A stretch of DNA of 14,316 nucleotides from JBDKTH01 sp964558295 (GCA_964558295.1 CAZLDQ010000150.1:1-14316), one strand, 5' to 3'. Shown: positions 5,566-12,547, numbered from the stretch's first letter. Numbers and translations are program-made. The notes: generated by a model not told the origin, from the sequence alone.

Positions 5566-7245
5566 ATGGACGCCGCGTGTCAACCCGATTCGAGTCCCCC
5601 TCGGCAGTGTCAACTCGCGTGGGGCGCTTTGTTCATCGCGTTGGCAACTGCCGCCGTGCTCTTGGCCACCTCGTTCGGCCTCCCCATGGTATGGGACGAA
5701 GGAAACGCCATCCTTCGCAGCGAAGGGATTGAACGCTGGGTTCGCCGTTGGACGATCGTCGATTCGCAGAGGGCTCAAGCGAGCCCTCTCAGCCAGCAGA
5801 CCATTGCGCAAGACTGGGCTTACACCACCCAACGGGAAGGCCATCCCGCGTTCTACGGAATCGTGATTGCCGCGGGTCGTGCGCTCTCTGCAGGTTGGCT
5901 GCCACCTCTGCAAAGCGCCCGCTTTGGCCCCATCCTCCTGTTTGCCACAGCGGCCGGCGCGATGTTCTATCGGCTCGCACGCGAACATTCGATGGTTGCC
6001 GGCATCGGAGCCGTGGCGTCCCTTCTCCTGTTGCCACGGCTGTTTGCCCATGCCCATTTCGCCTCGTTCGACGGTCCCTTGGTCAGTTGCTGGATCCTCA
6101 CCTGGGCAACCTTCACGCCGGCGAGAAGCGGTTGGCGTGGGGCACTCGCCTGGGGCTTTGTCCTGGGCATGACGCTCAGTTGCAAGGCAACCGGCTGGTT
6201 GGCCCCCCTCTCCTTCCTCGTCTGGGCCATCTGGTATCGCGACCGTCAGGCCGGCCGGGCCCTCGGCATTGGTCTGCCCACCGCTTTGCTTGTTTTCGGC
6301 CTTCTGAATCCGCCTCTCTGGCACCATCCGCTTCAAGGCTTCAACCAATTCCTCCTACTGAACCTCTATCGCGGCGCCCAGGGGTTGAATATCTCGACTC
6401 AATTTCTCGGACATCTCTACAACCTCGATCACCCCCTCCCCTGGTACAACACCCTGTTTTGGACCGGCATCACCGTTCCCCTCGGGATCTTGGTCCTGCT
6501 TGGCATGGGCCTTAGGCAGGTCGTGCGGCAGCCTTGGAACAAGCCGGGCATGCTGCTTGTAGCCAACTGGTTGACACTCCTCATCGTCCGCGCCATCCCC
6601 GGCATACCGCCCCATGACGGCGTGCGGCTGTTCCTCCCGAGTTTCGCGTTCCTCGCTGCCCTAGCCGGCCTGGGAACCCATTCGCTTCTGATCGGATGTG
6701 CGATGCGGCAGGAACCTGACCAGAGTACGCTCGGGCTTCGTCGCGCAAAGCCCGGACTCGCGCTGGGGCTGCTTTTCGGCGGCAGCCTTACGAGCCTCGT
6801 CTGGTATGCCCCCCAATGGCTGTCCTATTACAATCTGCTAATCGGCGGATTGCCGGGAGCCATCGCCCACGGCATGGAACCGACCTATTACTGGGATGGC
6901 TTGGATCAGTCGGTGCTCCAGTGGCTCCGAGAGCATTCGGGGCCGAACGACAAGGTCCAATTCGCCTGCCTTTCCCAAGACAACTTGGCGTTGATGCGAA
7001 CGTGGGGGTTGCTCCATAACGACTACCGCCGCGAGGCCCCTGGACGATTCCGCTGGTATGTCCTGCAGCATCGCCCCAGTGCCTGGTCCCCCGCCGACCG
7101 GTGGCTCCTAACCCACGAGCGGCCCGCCTATCGGAAGGAGTTGCACAAAGGAGGCTGGGGCCCATGGCAACTTTCTCCCCCCCTGGTAGACGTGTATTCG
7201 TACGAGCAGTTCTGCCGCGCCTACGCCGCTACCACCGATCGCTAG
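5566..7245 (+). CDS. GT39/ArnT-like multi-pass membrane glycosyltransferase
   Basis: A 559-residue integral membrane protein of the GT-C fold, of the type that moves a sugar from a polyprenyl-phosphate carrier to a protein or lipid outside the cytoplasmic membrane. After a first hydrophobic helix (18-40) comes MVWDEG (41-46) with Asp44-Glu45, the acidic motif in the first outer loop of PMT/ArnT/GT39 enzymes. About ten hydrophobic segments follow to residue about 430, with repeated WxxP and HP turns. The last 120 residues are soluble, Trp-rich and periplasm-facing in related enzymes. It starts 48 nt after the ATPase stop on the same strand. No clear ribosome site is seen before ATG 5566, and a TACAAT just upstream would even allow a short or leaderless transcript. 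Donor and acceptor are unknown. Confidence 0.8.
   Translation: MDAACQPDSSPPRQCQLAWGALFIALATAAVLLATSFGLPMVWDEGNAILRSEGIERWVRRWTIVDSQRAQASPLSQQTIAQDWAYTTQREGHPAFYGIVIAAGRALSAGWLPPLQSARFGPILLFATAAGAMFYRLAREHSMVAGIGAVASLLLLPRLFAHAHFASFDGPLVSCWILTWATFTPARSGWRGALAWGFVLGMTLSCKATGWLAPLSFLVWAIWYRDRQAGRALGIGLPTALLVFGLLNPPLWHHPLQGFNQFLLLNLYRGAQGLNISTQFLGHLYNLDHPLPWYNTLFWTGITVPLGILVLLGMGLRQVVRQPWNKPGMLLVANWLTLLIVRAIPGIPPHDGVRLFLPSFAFLAALAGLGTHSLLIGCAMRQEPDQSTLGLRRAKPGLALGLLFGGSLTSLVWYAPQWLSYYNLLIGGLPGAIAHGMEPTYYWDGLDQSVLQWLREHSGPNDKVQFACLSQDNLALMRTWGLLHNDYRREAPGRFRWYVLQHRPSAWSPADRWLLTHERPAYRKELHKGGWGPWQLSPPLVDVYSYEQFCRAYAATTDR
5768..5789 (+). repeat. Perfect 9-bp hairpin inside the GT39 gene
   Basis: AGAGGGCTC (5768-5776) and GAGCCCTCT (5781-5789) pair perfectly around the 4-nt loop AAGC. 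It lies within the coding sequence of the membrane glycosyltransferase, in its first extracytoplasmic loop, and the reading frame passes through it intact. It resembles a small REP-like palindrome, but no second copy was noticed in this window. Confidence 0.5.
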
Positions 7246-7350
7246 AAGGCGACCGAAGCGTGGTTTCCCCGTTTGGAACGAATGTAGCGACCTTAACGGC
7301 AACCACATCACCGGAGCATCATTTCTGAGCTAAGCTTGGTTGAATCATGA

Positions 7351-7365
7351 AACGGCCGAGCCGTT
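7351..7365 (+). repeat. Short hairpin in the cheB leader
   Basis: AACGGC and GCCGTT (7351-7356 and 7360-7365) pair perfectly around CGA. It sits in the 211-nt gap between the GT39 stop and the preferred cheB start, which otherwise shows no gene. This supports the view that this stretch is leader and not coding. Confidence 0.35.
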
Positions 7366-7456
7366 CTGCATGGTAAGTCCATTTGCCAAGGTCAACGATC
7401 GCATTGCTCGAAGGGGTCTCCAACCTGGGAGTGCGTCTTCAAGGAGTTACTTGTCT

Positions 7457-8596
7457 GTGTCACGAAACAAGATCCGCGTTCTGGTGGTCGACGATTCGGC
7501 CGTGATCCGTCAGCAGATCTGCGATTCGATCAATGCCGCAAGCGATATGGAGGTGGCAGGGACCGCCTCCAATGGACGTCAGGCGATCAAGGTCTTTGAG
7601 ACCACCCAGCCCGACGTAGTCACGCTCGACGTGCAGATGCCCGACATGGACGGCCTCGCCACGCTGGACGAGATTCTCACCAGACGTCCGCTTCCCGTGA
7701 TCATGGTCAGTGGCCTGACCCAACTGGGAGCGAATGTGACCTTCGAGGCGTTGGAACGGGGGGCCATGGATTATGTCGCCAAACCGGAACGACGCGAGGA
7801 GGTCGAAGCCATCCTGGGCGACGACCTGCTGCGAAAGATCCGTTCGTTTGTCGGCGCCGACGTGAAGCGAATCCTGCAGATCCGCAAGGAACGTGCCGAA
7901 CGCGCCAAGAATCGACCACCGCGACGTCCCTCCGTTGCTCCTTCGACCGAACCCGTGGAAGCCATCGAGCCGGACGTGGCCCAATTGTGCATTGCCATCG
8001 GCATCTCCACCGGCGGCCCCCCGGCGCTGGCAAGCCTGTTCGAATCGCTCCGGCCCCCGATGCCGCCGATCGTCGTCGTGCAGCACATGCCGGCCCACTT
8101 CACTCGGCCGTTCGCTTGGCGGCTCAATGCGCTTTCGCAACTGTCGATCAAGGAGGCCGAAACCGGCGACACGCTGCGGCCCAACCACGTCCTGATCGCC
8201 CCTGGAGGAACCCACCTCGAACTGCGACGCCAGGGCGAGCAGGTCAAAGCGGTTCTGCGCGACGGCCCCCCGGTAAGCAGCCACAAACCGTCGGTCGATG
8301 TGATGATGAAGACAGCGGCCTCAATTTACGGCCCTCGGTTGCTCGGCGTGATTATGACCGGGATGGGCCGAGACGGCGCCGATGGGTGTGGGGCAATCCG
8401 GGCTGCCGGCGGCTTCGTCCTCGGTCAGGATGAGGCCAGCTCCGACGTGTACGGGATGAACAAAGTGGCCTTCGTCGAAGGCCATGTAGATCGGCAGTTC
8501 GACCTGAACGAAGCCGCCCTGGTGATTCGCAACCAAATCCGCCGGATTTGCCGCACCGCTCCCCCAAGGGGACTCGTCTCCTCGGCCTCCCGATAA
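7457..8596 (+). CDS. cheB: CheB-type protein-glutamate methylesterase/deamidase response regulator
   Basis: A 379-residue cytoplasmic enzyme that removes methyl groups from (or deamidates) chemoreceptor glutamyl/glutaminyl residues under control of phosphorylation. Residues 5-125 are a receiver domain: acidic pair Asp12-Asp13, phospho-acceptor Asp58 in TLDVQMPDMDG, Ser85 and Lys109. Residues 150-175 are a Pro/Arg-rich linker. The catalytic domain (177-365) carries Ser184 in GISTGG, His210 in VVQHMP and Asp306 in TGMGRDGADG, the full triad. AAGGAG at 7441-7446 favours GTG 7457 (10 nt) or TTG 7451 (4 nt). Longer in-frame starts at 7370 (ATG) and 7340 (TTG) would add residues outside the receiver fold and read through a hairpin. 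No CheA, CheR, CheW or receptor gene is in the window, so its chemosensory partners must lie elsewhere. Confidence 0.9.
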   Translation: MSRNKIRVLVVDDSAVIRQQICDSINAASDMEVAGTASNGRQAIKVFETTQPDVVTLDVQMPDMDGLATLDEILTRRPLPVIMVSGLTQLGANVTFEALERGAMDYVAKPERREEVEAILGDDLLRKIRSFVGADVKRILQIRKERAERAKNRPPRRPSVAPSTEPVEAIEPDVAQLCIAIGISTGGPPALASLFESLRPPMPPIVVVQHMPAHFTRPFAWRLNALSQLSIKEAETGDTLRPNHVLIAPGGTHLELRRQGEQVKAVLRDGPPVSSHKPSVDVMMKTAASIYGPRLLGVIMTGMGRDGADGCGAIRAAGGFVLGQDEASSDVYGMNKVAFVEGHVDRQFDLNEAALVIRNQIRRICRTAPPRGLVSSASR

Positions 8597-8597
8597 C

Positions 8598-8657
8598 ACA
8601 AAACCTGTAGCGAACGCCCTCCGTCGCGCTCCCGACAGAATCGACTACCGGTTTTGT
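8598..8657. terminator. Candidate bidirectional terminator between cheB and the glutaredoxin gene
   Basis: ACAAAACCTGTAG (8598-8610) and CTACCGGTTTTGT (8645-8657) match as inverted repeats at 12 of 13 positions around a 34-nt loop. The repeat begins 2 nt after the cheB stop and includes the stop codon of the convergent glutaredoxin gene. Each strand ends in GGTTTTGT, a short T-run, so it could end transcripts from both sides. The long loop makes this moderate evidence only. Confidence 0.4.
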
Positions 8658-8905
8658 TCGTCACACCCCATGCGATGCGCCCTTAGCAGACGCCGCAACA
8701 GACGCTCATCCACCCGCGTACGAAACCGCTCTCGCCCGTCAATCTCCACCACGGGCACACAATGGTTGTACCGCTCGCGCAGCTCGGGAAAGGCGTCGAT
8801 GTCGACCCGTTCTACCTGAAGCCCATGCTTCACGAGGACAGCCTCGGCCACCTCACATAAATGGCAGCCGCAACGGGTATACAACCGAACAACGGGGTTA
8901 CTCAT
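8645..8905 (-). CDS. Glutaredoxin-like thiol-disulfide protein (DUF836-type)
   Basis: An 86-residue thioredoxin-fold protein. RLYTRCGCHLC (7-17) gives the redox pair Cys14-x-x-Cys17 after the first strand. CVPVVEIDG (49-57) holds the cis-proline Pro51 and the following strand. This matches the small glutaredoxin-like family with a GCHLC active site (DUF836/YfnB-like), which act as cytoplasmic thiol-disulfide proteins of mostly unknown substrate. Extra cysteines occur at 12 and 49. The ATG at 8905 is chosen because GGGAG lies about 7 nt upstream and the fold begins right after it; a longer reading from 9007 would only add an unstructured Gly-rich stretch. It is convergent with cheB and divergent from the kinase gene. 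No functional link is evident. Confidence 0.85.
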   Translation of the reverse strand: MSNPVVRLYTRCGCHLCEVAEAVLVKHGLQVERVDIDAFPELRERYNHCVPVVEIDGRERFRTRVDERLLRRLLRAHRMGCDEQNR

Positions 8906-9254
8906 GCCCGAACTCCCAACGCTTGGGCCCCTGCCCTCTTCCACCCCTCCCTGGGAACCTGGTTTCACTATGTGTCCAATCGGTCCTTCCAAGCGAAACC
9001 GTCCCAAAAGTCAGGACGTTTTGCAGGGGACTATCCTTTACGAACTACCTGCCTGCTGGTATCTTCCAACGATTGATGGTAGGCTACAAGGGATGGATGT
9101 CCAGGCGAAAGAGGTTAGGCCCGCTTGCCTGCCACAATCGGCTGGGCACAATTACCCCTTCAAGGGTGCACCAGAAGTCCTTTCTTTCCTGGTATTCACC
9201 GCAAAGTGTCACCCCTGACCGCAAACCGTCCGGTGCCATTCCGGCCCGAGTGGC
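8906..9254. other. 349-nt divergent intergenic region
   Basis: This lies between the glutaredoxin start (minus) and the kinase start (plus). I see no convincing gene, RNA or strong dyad in it. It should hold promoters for both neighbours; only one weak plus-strand candidate (9037-9065) was found. Confidence 0.5.
9037..9065 (+). promoter_or_regulatory. Weak candidate promoter for the Ser/Thr kinase gene
   Basis: TTTACG (9037-9042) and TATCTT (9060-9065) are each 4/6 matches to sigma-70 boxes, with an exact 17-nt spacer, about 190 nt before the kinase start. In GC-rich DNA such matches are only suggestive. Confidence 0.2.
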
Positions 9255-10823
9255 ATGGTCAAACCAAAAGTCGACAACTTCCTGGATTTGGTACGACGCA
9301 GCGGGTTGGTCGAACGGGATCAACTCAGTCGGGTCGTGTTGCAATTGCAGGAAGAAAACGGCGAAGCTGCTGCCGATACCGAACGGGTGGCCGAACATTT
9401 GGTGACTACCGGATTGTTGACCCGCTGGCAGTGTGACAAGCTCCTCGAAGGACGCCACAAAGGCTTCTTTCTCGGCAAGTATAAGCTGCTGGCCCACCTC
9501 GGCACGGGCGGAATGAGCAGTGTCTACCTGGCCGAACATGTGCTCATGCAACGTCGCGTGGCAATCAAGGTCCTCCCCAAAAACCGTGTGGCCGACTCCT
9601 CGTATCTCCAGCGATTTCACCGGGAAGCCCAGGCGGCCGCCGCCTTGGATCATCGCAACATCGTCCGCGCTTACGATGTGGACAACGACGGCGATGTGCA
9701 TTACCTCGTCATGGAATATGTCGAGGGACGCGACCTCCAGGTCATCGTCAAGGAAAAGGGACCGCTCGCCTACCACGTAGCTGCCGACTACATCCGGCAA
9801 GCCGCCATCGGCCTGGCCCACGCCCACGCAGCCGGACTGATTCATCGCGACATTAAGCCCGCCAACCTTCTCGTGGATCGCAGCGGCGTCGTGAAGGTGC
9901 TCGACCTCGGTTTGGCCCGTTTTACCGAAGATGACAAGGCCTCGCTAACGGTCGCCTATGACGAAAACGTGCTCGGCACGGCCGACTACTTAGCCCCGGA
10001 ACAGGCCCTCGACAGTCACGGCGTAGATGCCCGGGCGGATATCTATAGTCTCGGCTGCGCCTTTTACTATCTGCTGACCGGCCAACCACCGTTCCCGGAA
10101 GGGACGTTGCCGCAGCGTCTGATGATGCACCAGAAGTCGCCCCCGCCGGACATCACGAAAAAACGTCCGGACGCCCCCTCCGACTTGGTGAACATCTGCC
10201 TGAAAATGATGGCCAAGAAGCCCGCCGGACGTTACCAGTCGGCCGCAGAAGTGGCCGAGGCCCTGGCCGAATGGCTCCTGGCCCACGGCTTCAGTTGCGA
10301 TTCGAATCCCGGCTCCTCGGGACGCCTGAAAGCCCAAGGCAGCGGCAAGTCGCCCGTACACCGCACGGAGAAACGCGGCCTCCCCCGCGCTTCGGCCGTG
10401 GGAAGCGACATTGCCCGCGCCAAGCGGATTCTCACCGAACAGCCCCCTTCCGAAAGCAGCATCAAAACCGGCTCGGATGTAACATCAATCTCGAACTCCG
10501 GGAGCGTTCTACGCCACGGTCAGCCAGGAAACGGCTCCAGCAGCGCGAAATCTAGCAAGCTGCGGGTTGCCAAACCGTTGGAGGAAGAACCAAGCCTCGC
10601 CGAGCCTGCGGCGCCGGCCGTCCCCAAGTTTCTCGTAGAAGCGGAATCCCCGCTGGTGGCACGCATTCGCGCAAAGTATCAAGCCTCTCCCGAAGAGGTC
10701 CAGGCCTACCTCAAACACGGCAAAGACATGCCGATGTGGCTCTGGGCCGTGCTGGGCGGCGGCGGCCTGTTGGCCCTGTTCCTTCTTGTCGTCGTGGTCG
10801 TCAAGTTTTTGGGCGCGTCGTAG
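9255..10823 (+). CDS. Membrane-anchored Ser/Thr protein kinase (PknB/Hanks type)
   Basis: A 522-residue kinase. Residues 1-70 form a helical N-terminal extension (FLDLVRRSGLVERDQL, then a second similar LVTTGLLTRWQCDKLL unit), a layout common in planctomycete kinases. The kinase domain covers about 76-345: glycine loop GTGGM (83-87), Lys105 in VAIKVL, Glu124, catalytic loop HRDIKPANLL (197-206; Asp199, Lys201, Asn204), DLG in place of DFG (217-219), and APEQ (247-250). All catalytic residues are present, so it should be active. Residues 350-490 are a Ser/Pro/Lys-rich linker. A C-terminal membrane helix (about 493-519) ends six residues from the terminus, so the kinase faces the cytoplasm and almost nothing lies outside to act as a sensor. 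No strong ribosome site is seen before ATG 9255. Its last 23 nt overlap the tail of larE on the other strand. Substrates are unknown. Confidence 0.9.
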   Translation: MVKPKVDNFLDLVRRSGLVERDQLSRVVLQLQEENGEAAADTERVAEHLVTTGLLTRWQCDKLLEGRHKGFFLGKYKLLAHLGTGGMSSVYLAEHVLMQRRVAIKVLPKNRVADSSYLQRFHREAQAAAALDHRNIVRAYDVDNDGDVHYLVMEYVEGRDLQVIVKEKGPLAYHVAADYIRQAAIGLAHAHAAGLIHRDIKPANLLVDRSGVVKVLDLGLARFTEDDKASLTVAYDENVLGTADYLAPEQALDSHGVDARADIYSLGCAFYYLLTGQPPFPEGTLPQRLMMHQKSPPPDITKKRPDAPSDLVNICLKMMAKKPAGRYQSAAEVAEALAEWLLAHGFSCDSNPGSSGRLKAQGSGKSPVHRTEKRGLPRASAVGSDIARAKRILTEQPPSESSIKTGSDVTSISNSGSVLRHGQPGNGSSSAKSSKLRVAKPLEEEPSLAEPAAPAVPKFLVEAESPLVARIRAKYQASPEEVQAYLKHGKDMPMWLWAVLGGGGLLALFLLVVVVVKFLGAS

Positions 10824-11670
10824 ACGCCAGAATTTCCAGACTCTCCGACGGCAAAACCTGGTTGAGGCTTCCCGAGCGGAAACCTTCCAAATCGAGGGAG
10901 ACGTATTTGAAGCCCAACGACTTCAAATATTCAACCAACTCGCAACGCAACGCGGGCGCAACCAAACGCGGAATCGCCTCCACGGCAACCTCGATCCGCG
11001 CCATATCTCCTTTGTGATATCGAACTCGCAGTGGCTGAAAGCCCTGTTGACGCAGGAACCGTTCGGCTTGGTCAACCATCGCCAGCCGCTCAGGAGTGAC
11101 CGTCTCCCCATAGGCAATGCGGCTGCTCAAACAGGGCGTGGCCGGCTTGTCCCAAGTGGGCAGATTCCAATGCTTGGCTAATCGGCGAATTTCCGGCTTA
11201 CTCAACCCCACTTCGGCCAAAGGACTGCGCACCTTCCGCTCCTGGGCAGCCCTCAAGCCCGGCCGATGCTCGCCATGATCGTCCCGGTTGGAGCCGTCGA
11301 CCACTACGGCCACGGCCAACCGCTGACAAAGCTTCTCCACCTGGAGAAACAACTCGGCCTTGCAGTGGTAGCAGCGATTCGCATCATTTCTCTGATACGC
11401 CGGGTTGGACAGTTCCTTGGTCTGGAGAATCTCATGACGAATCCCGATCTGTCGGGCCAATTCCTGACATTCCTCGAACTCACCAGCCGCCATACTGGCG
11501 CTGACCCCCGTCACGGCGATGGCCCGCTCTTTCAAAGCCAACTGGGCCGCTTTGGCCAACACGGTGCTATCCAGTCCGCCGGAGAACGCCACCGCCACAC
11601 TGCCAAAGCTGCCAAGCAGTGCCAAGAGTTGATCGCGTTTGGAAACCAATTCGGCCGAGAGGTCGTTCAT
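10801..11670 (-). CDS. larE: LarE: ATP-dependent sulfur transferase for nickel-pincer cofactor synthesis
   Basis: A 289-residue PP-loop ATPase. LarE adenylates the carboxylates of pyridinium biscarboxylate mononucleotide and adds sulfur, making the dithio form that later binds nickel in LarA-type racemases and epimerases. The PP-loop SGGLDS is at 30-35. RCYHCK (99-104) and the SNRDD region (127-131) follow the family. TPCLSSRIAYG holds Cys180, the likely counterpart of the sacrificial Cys176 of Lactiplantibacillus plantarum LarE, which gives up its own sulfur. Length is normal. The ATG at 11670 has no strong ribosome site; a five-codon reading frame (11694-11677) ends 6 nt before it and might couple translation. 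It lies downstream of larB, nnrD and a DUF2784 gene on the same strand but is separated from them by a probable RNA and terminator. LarC and LarA are not in view. Confidence 0.92.
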   Translation of the reverse strand: MNDLSAELVSKRDQLLALLGSFGSVAVAFSGGLDSTVLAKAAQLALKERAIAVTGVSASMAAGEFEECQELARQIGIRHEILQTKELSNPAYQRNDANRCYHCKAELFLQVEKLCQRLAVAVVVDGSNRDDHGEHRPGLRAAQERKVRSPLAEVGLSKPEIRRLAKHWNLPTWDKPATPCLSSRIAYGETVTPERLAMVDQAERFLRQQGFQPLRVRYHKGDMARIEVAVEAIPRLVAPALRCELVEYLKSLGFKYVSLDLEGFRSGSLNQVLPSESLEILASTTRPKT

Positions 11671-11737
11671 GGGCGACTACCGTCCGCTCTTCATGGTGTA
11701 CTGGTTCGCCCGACGCCCCCGGTCGGACGAGCGCAAC

Positions 11738-11785
11738 AAAAAAGGCCCTCCACCGCAATGCCGTGGCGATGCGTATTTGAGAGCC
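11738..11785 (-). terminator. Intrinsic terminator upstream of larE
   Basis: On the minus strand GGCTCTC (11785-11779) pairs with GAGGGCC (11750-11744), with one G-U. An inner hairpin, CCAC-G-GC around ATT (11766-11750), lies between them. Six T follow (11743-11738). The same 3' arm can also pair with 11960-11954 in the long-range closing stem, so two exclusive folds end at the same T-tract. Transcripts from larB, nnrD and DUF2784 probably stop here unless read-through occurs. Confidence 0.6.
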
Positions 11786-11972
11786 CGTCGTTTTAAAAGG
11801 GGGCAACCTGGACCCTGGGTTGTGTGATCCGCTGCCGACCTGGCAACCAGCTCGGTCTGCGGCTATACACGCGGCCGGGGCCTTTCTAGCAGGTACCCAA
11901 CGGGCAACGTATCGGCTCCCCAAAATTGTTGCATCGACAACACGAACATGGTAGAGGGCCTCGTTCGCGAAC
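11738..11972 (-). ncRNA. Candidate structured RNA, rod-shaped with paired ends (6S-like or larE leader)
   Basis: Read on the minus strand, GGCCCTCTACC (11960-11950) can pair with GGTGGAGGGCC (11754-11744): 11 pairs with one G-U, closing the whole molecule. T6 (11743-11738) follows at once. Inside, TTGGGT (11900-11895) pairs with ACCCAG (11820-11815), and 11870-11822 forms a long apical hairpin of four stacked helices (GTGT/ACAC, CCGC/GCGG, CCGA/TCGG, CTGG/CCAG) with a 3-nt loop. GGGG (11921-11918) and CCCC near 11802-11799 may also pair. A sigma-70-like promoter lies just upstream. Length is about 235 nt. The overall shape, a rod with paired ends and a terminator, resembles 6S RNA, but I could not match conserved primary motifs. 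It does not show SRP, tmRNA or RNase P core sequences. Because it ends 67 nt before larE, a regulatory leader is the other reading. Confidence 0.45.
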
Positions 11973-11978
11973 ACTGTC

Positions 11979-12007
11979 ATCGTATCACGTGGCCGCCCGG
12001 GAGACAA
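11979..12007 (-). promoter_or_regulatory. Candidate sigma-70 promoter for the structured RNA
   Basis: On the minus strand TTGTCT (12007-12002) and TACGAT (11984-11979) are 4/6 matches to the -35 and -10 boxes with an exact 17-nt spacer. The expected start is near 11972, 12 nt before the closing stem's 5' arm. The placement fits the RNA better than chance alone would suggest, but each box is imperfect. Confidence 0.35.
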
Positions 12008-12052
12008 GCAACACCAACCCCTTCCTCAGAGGGATCACCCCAATATCTCTGA

Positions 12053-12493
12053 TTATGTCCCCGGCTTCTGCGGCAGCTCCGAGGATCCTGCCGCATGTTG
12101 CCAAGGCCAGCGCGGCGGAGCAAGAAACAGCATTGCTAGCACTGCTGCACCAAAGAGGCAGTAACAGAGCGTAAACACCTCCGGCGGCCCTCGATAAAAG
12201 ATCAGTTCATGGGCCCAATAGGCGATAAACGATCCCGGATATCCCTCCTGTCCCGCCTGCTTGCGCAGCAAGCCCTCCAACACAGTCAGCGGACAGACGA
12301 TCCCCACGAGAGCTTGAAACACGACGATCGCAATCGCCACAAAGTGGGTAGCTCGAAACCAGAAGCTGCGAATCCATCGCCAGCGCAATACCACCCCCAG
12401 CAAGATCGCCGCCAAGCCAAACACCACGAAGGCGATATAGGCGGCGTGCACAACCACGATCACATCCGCAAGGAATCGGTAGAGGTTCATCAC
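12053..12493 (-). CDS. DUF2784 family membrane protein
   Basis: A 146-residue integral membrane protein matching the DUF2784 pattern: an N-terminal YRFLADVIVVVHAAYIAFVV helix (5-24), a second part of that hydrophobic block to about 36, a third segment VAIAIVVFQALVGIVCPLT (52-70) with the family's CPLT-LE motif at 67-73, then GYPGSFIAYW (84-93) and a last helix (107-124). The hydrophilic tail is short. The family has no known function. The start is GTG 12493 or ATG 12490; AAGGGA lies 9 nt before the GTG. It begins 54 nt after the nnrD stop on the same strand, so it is probably co-transcribed with larB and nnrD, although nothing in it suggests a role in nickel cofactor synthesis. Confidence 0.85.
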   Translation of the reverse strand: MMNLYRFLADVIVVVHAAYIAFVVFGLAAILLGVVLRWRWIRSFWFRATHFVAIAIVVFQALVGIVCPLTVLEGLLRKQAGQEGYPGSFIAYWAHELIFYRGPPEVFTLCYCLFGAAVLAMLFLAPPRWPWQHAAGSSELPQKPGT

Positions 12494-12547
12494 TATTTGT
12501 GATCCCTTGCACGGGCTGATTATTCCCCGAATGGCTCCCGCGTCCCG

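Larger units (their letters stand above)
11671..12052. other. 382-nt intergenic region holding a candidate structured RNA
   Basis: This lies between the DUF2784 stop and the larE start. No protein gene is convincing: the one long frame (12007-11567) overlaps larE out of frame and resembles no known family. The stretch instead holds a promoter-like pair, a large folded region and a T6 tract on the minus strand, described separately. Confidence 0.6.

Noticed and set aside
4999..6348. A 449-codon minus-strand frame opposite the ExeA-type ATPase and GT39 genes
   Set aside because: Its composition (Gly/Arg/Glu-rich, no domain) is that of an antisense shadow, while the plus strand encodes conserved motifs.
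6732..6754. 7-bp inverted repeat CGGGCTT/AAGCCCG in the GT39 gene
   Set aside because: It is short, with a 9-nt loop, and inside coding GC-rich sequence, where such repeats arise easily by chance.
7340..7456. Upstream TTG/ATG starts for cheB
   Set aside because: AAGGAG at 7441-7446 marks a start at 7451 or 7457 right before the receiver domain. The extension includes a hairpin and resembles no domain.
11738..11972. Identification of the structured region as SRP RNA, tmRNA or RNase P RNA
   Set aside because: The conserved cores of these RNAs (SRP GGAA-loop domain, tmRNA tRNA-like ends, RNase P P4 sequences) are not visible on either strand.
11567..12007. A 146-codon minus-strand frame covering the intergenic region before larE
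   Set aside because: It runs out of frame into larE, shows no recognisable domain, and the region is better explained by a structured RNA with a terminator.
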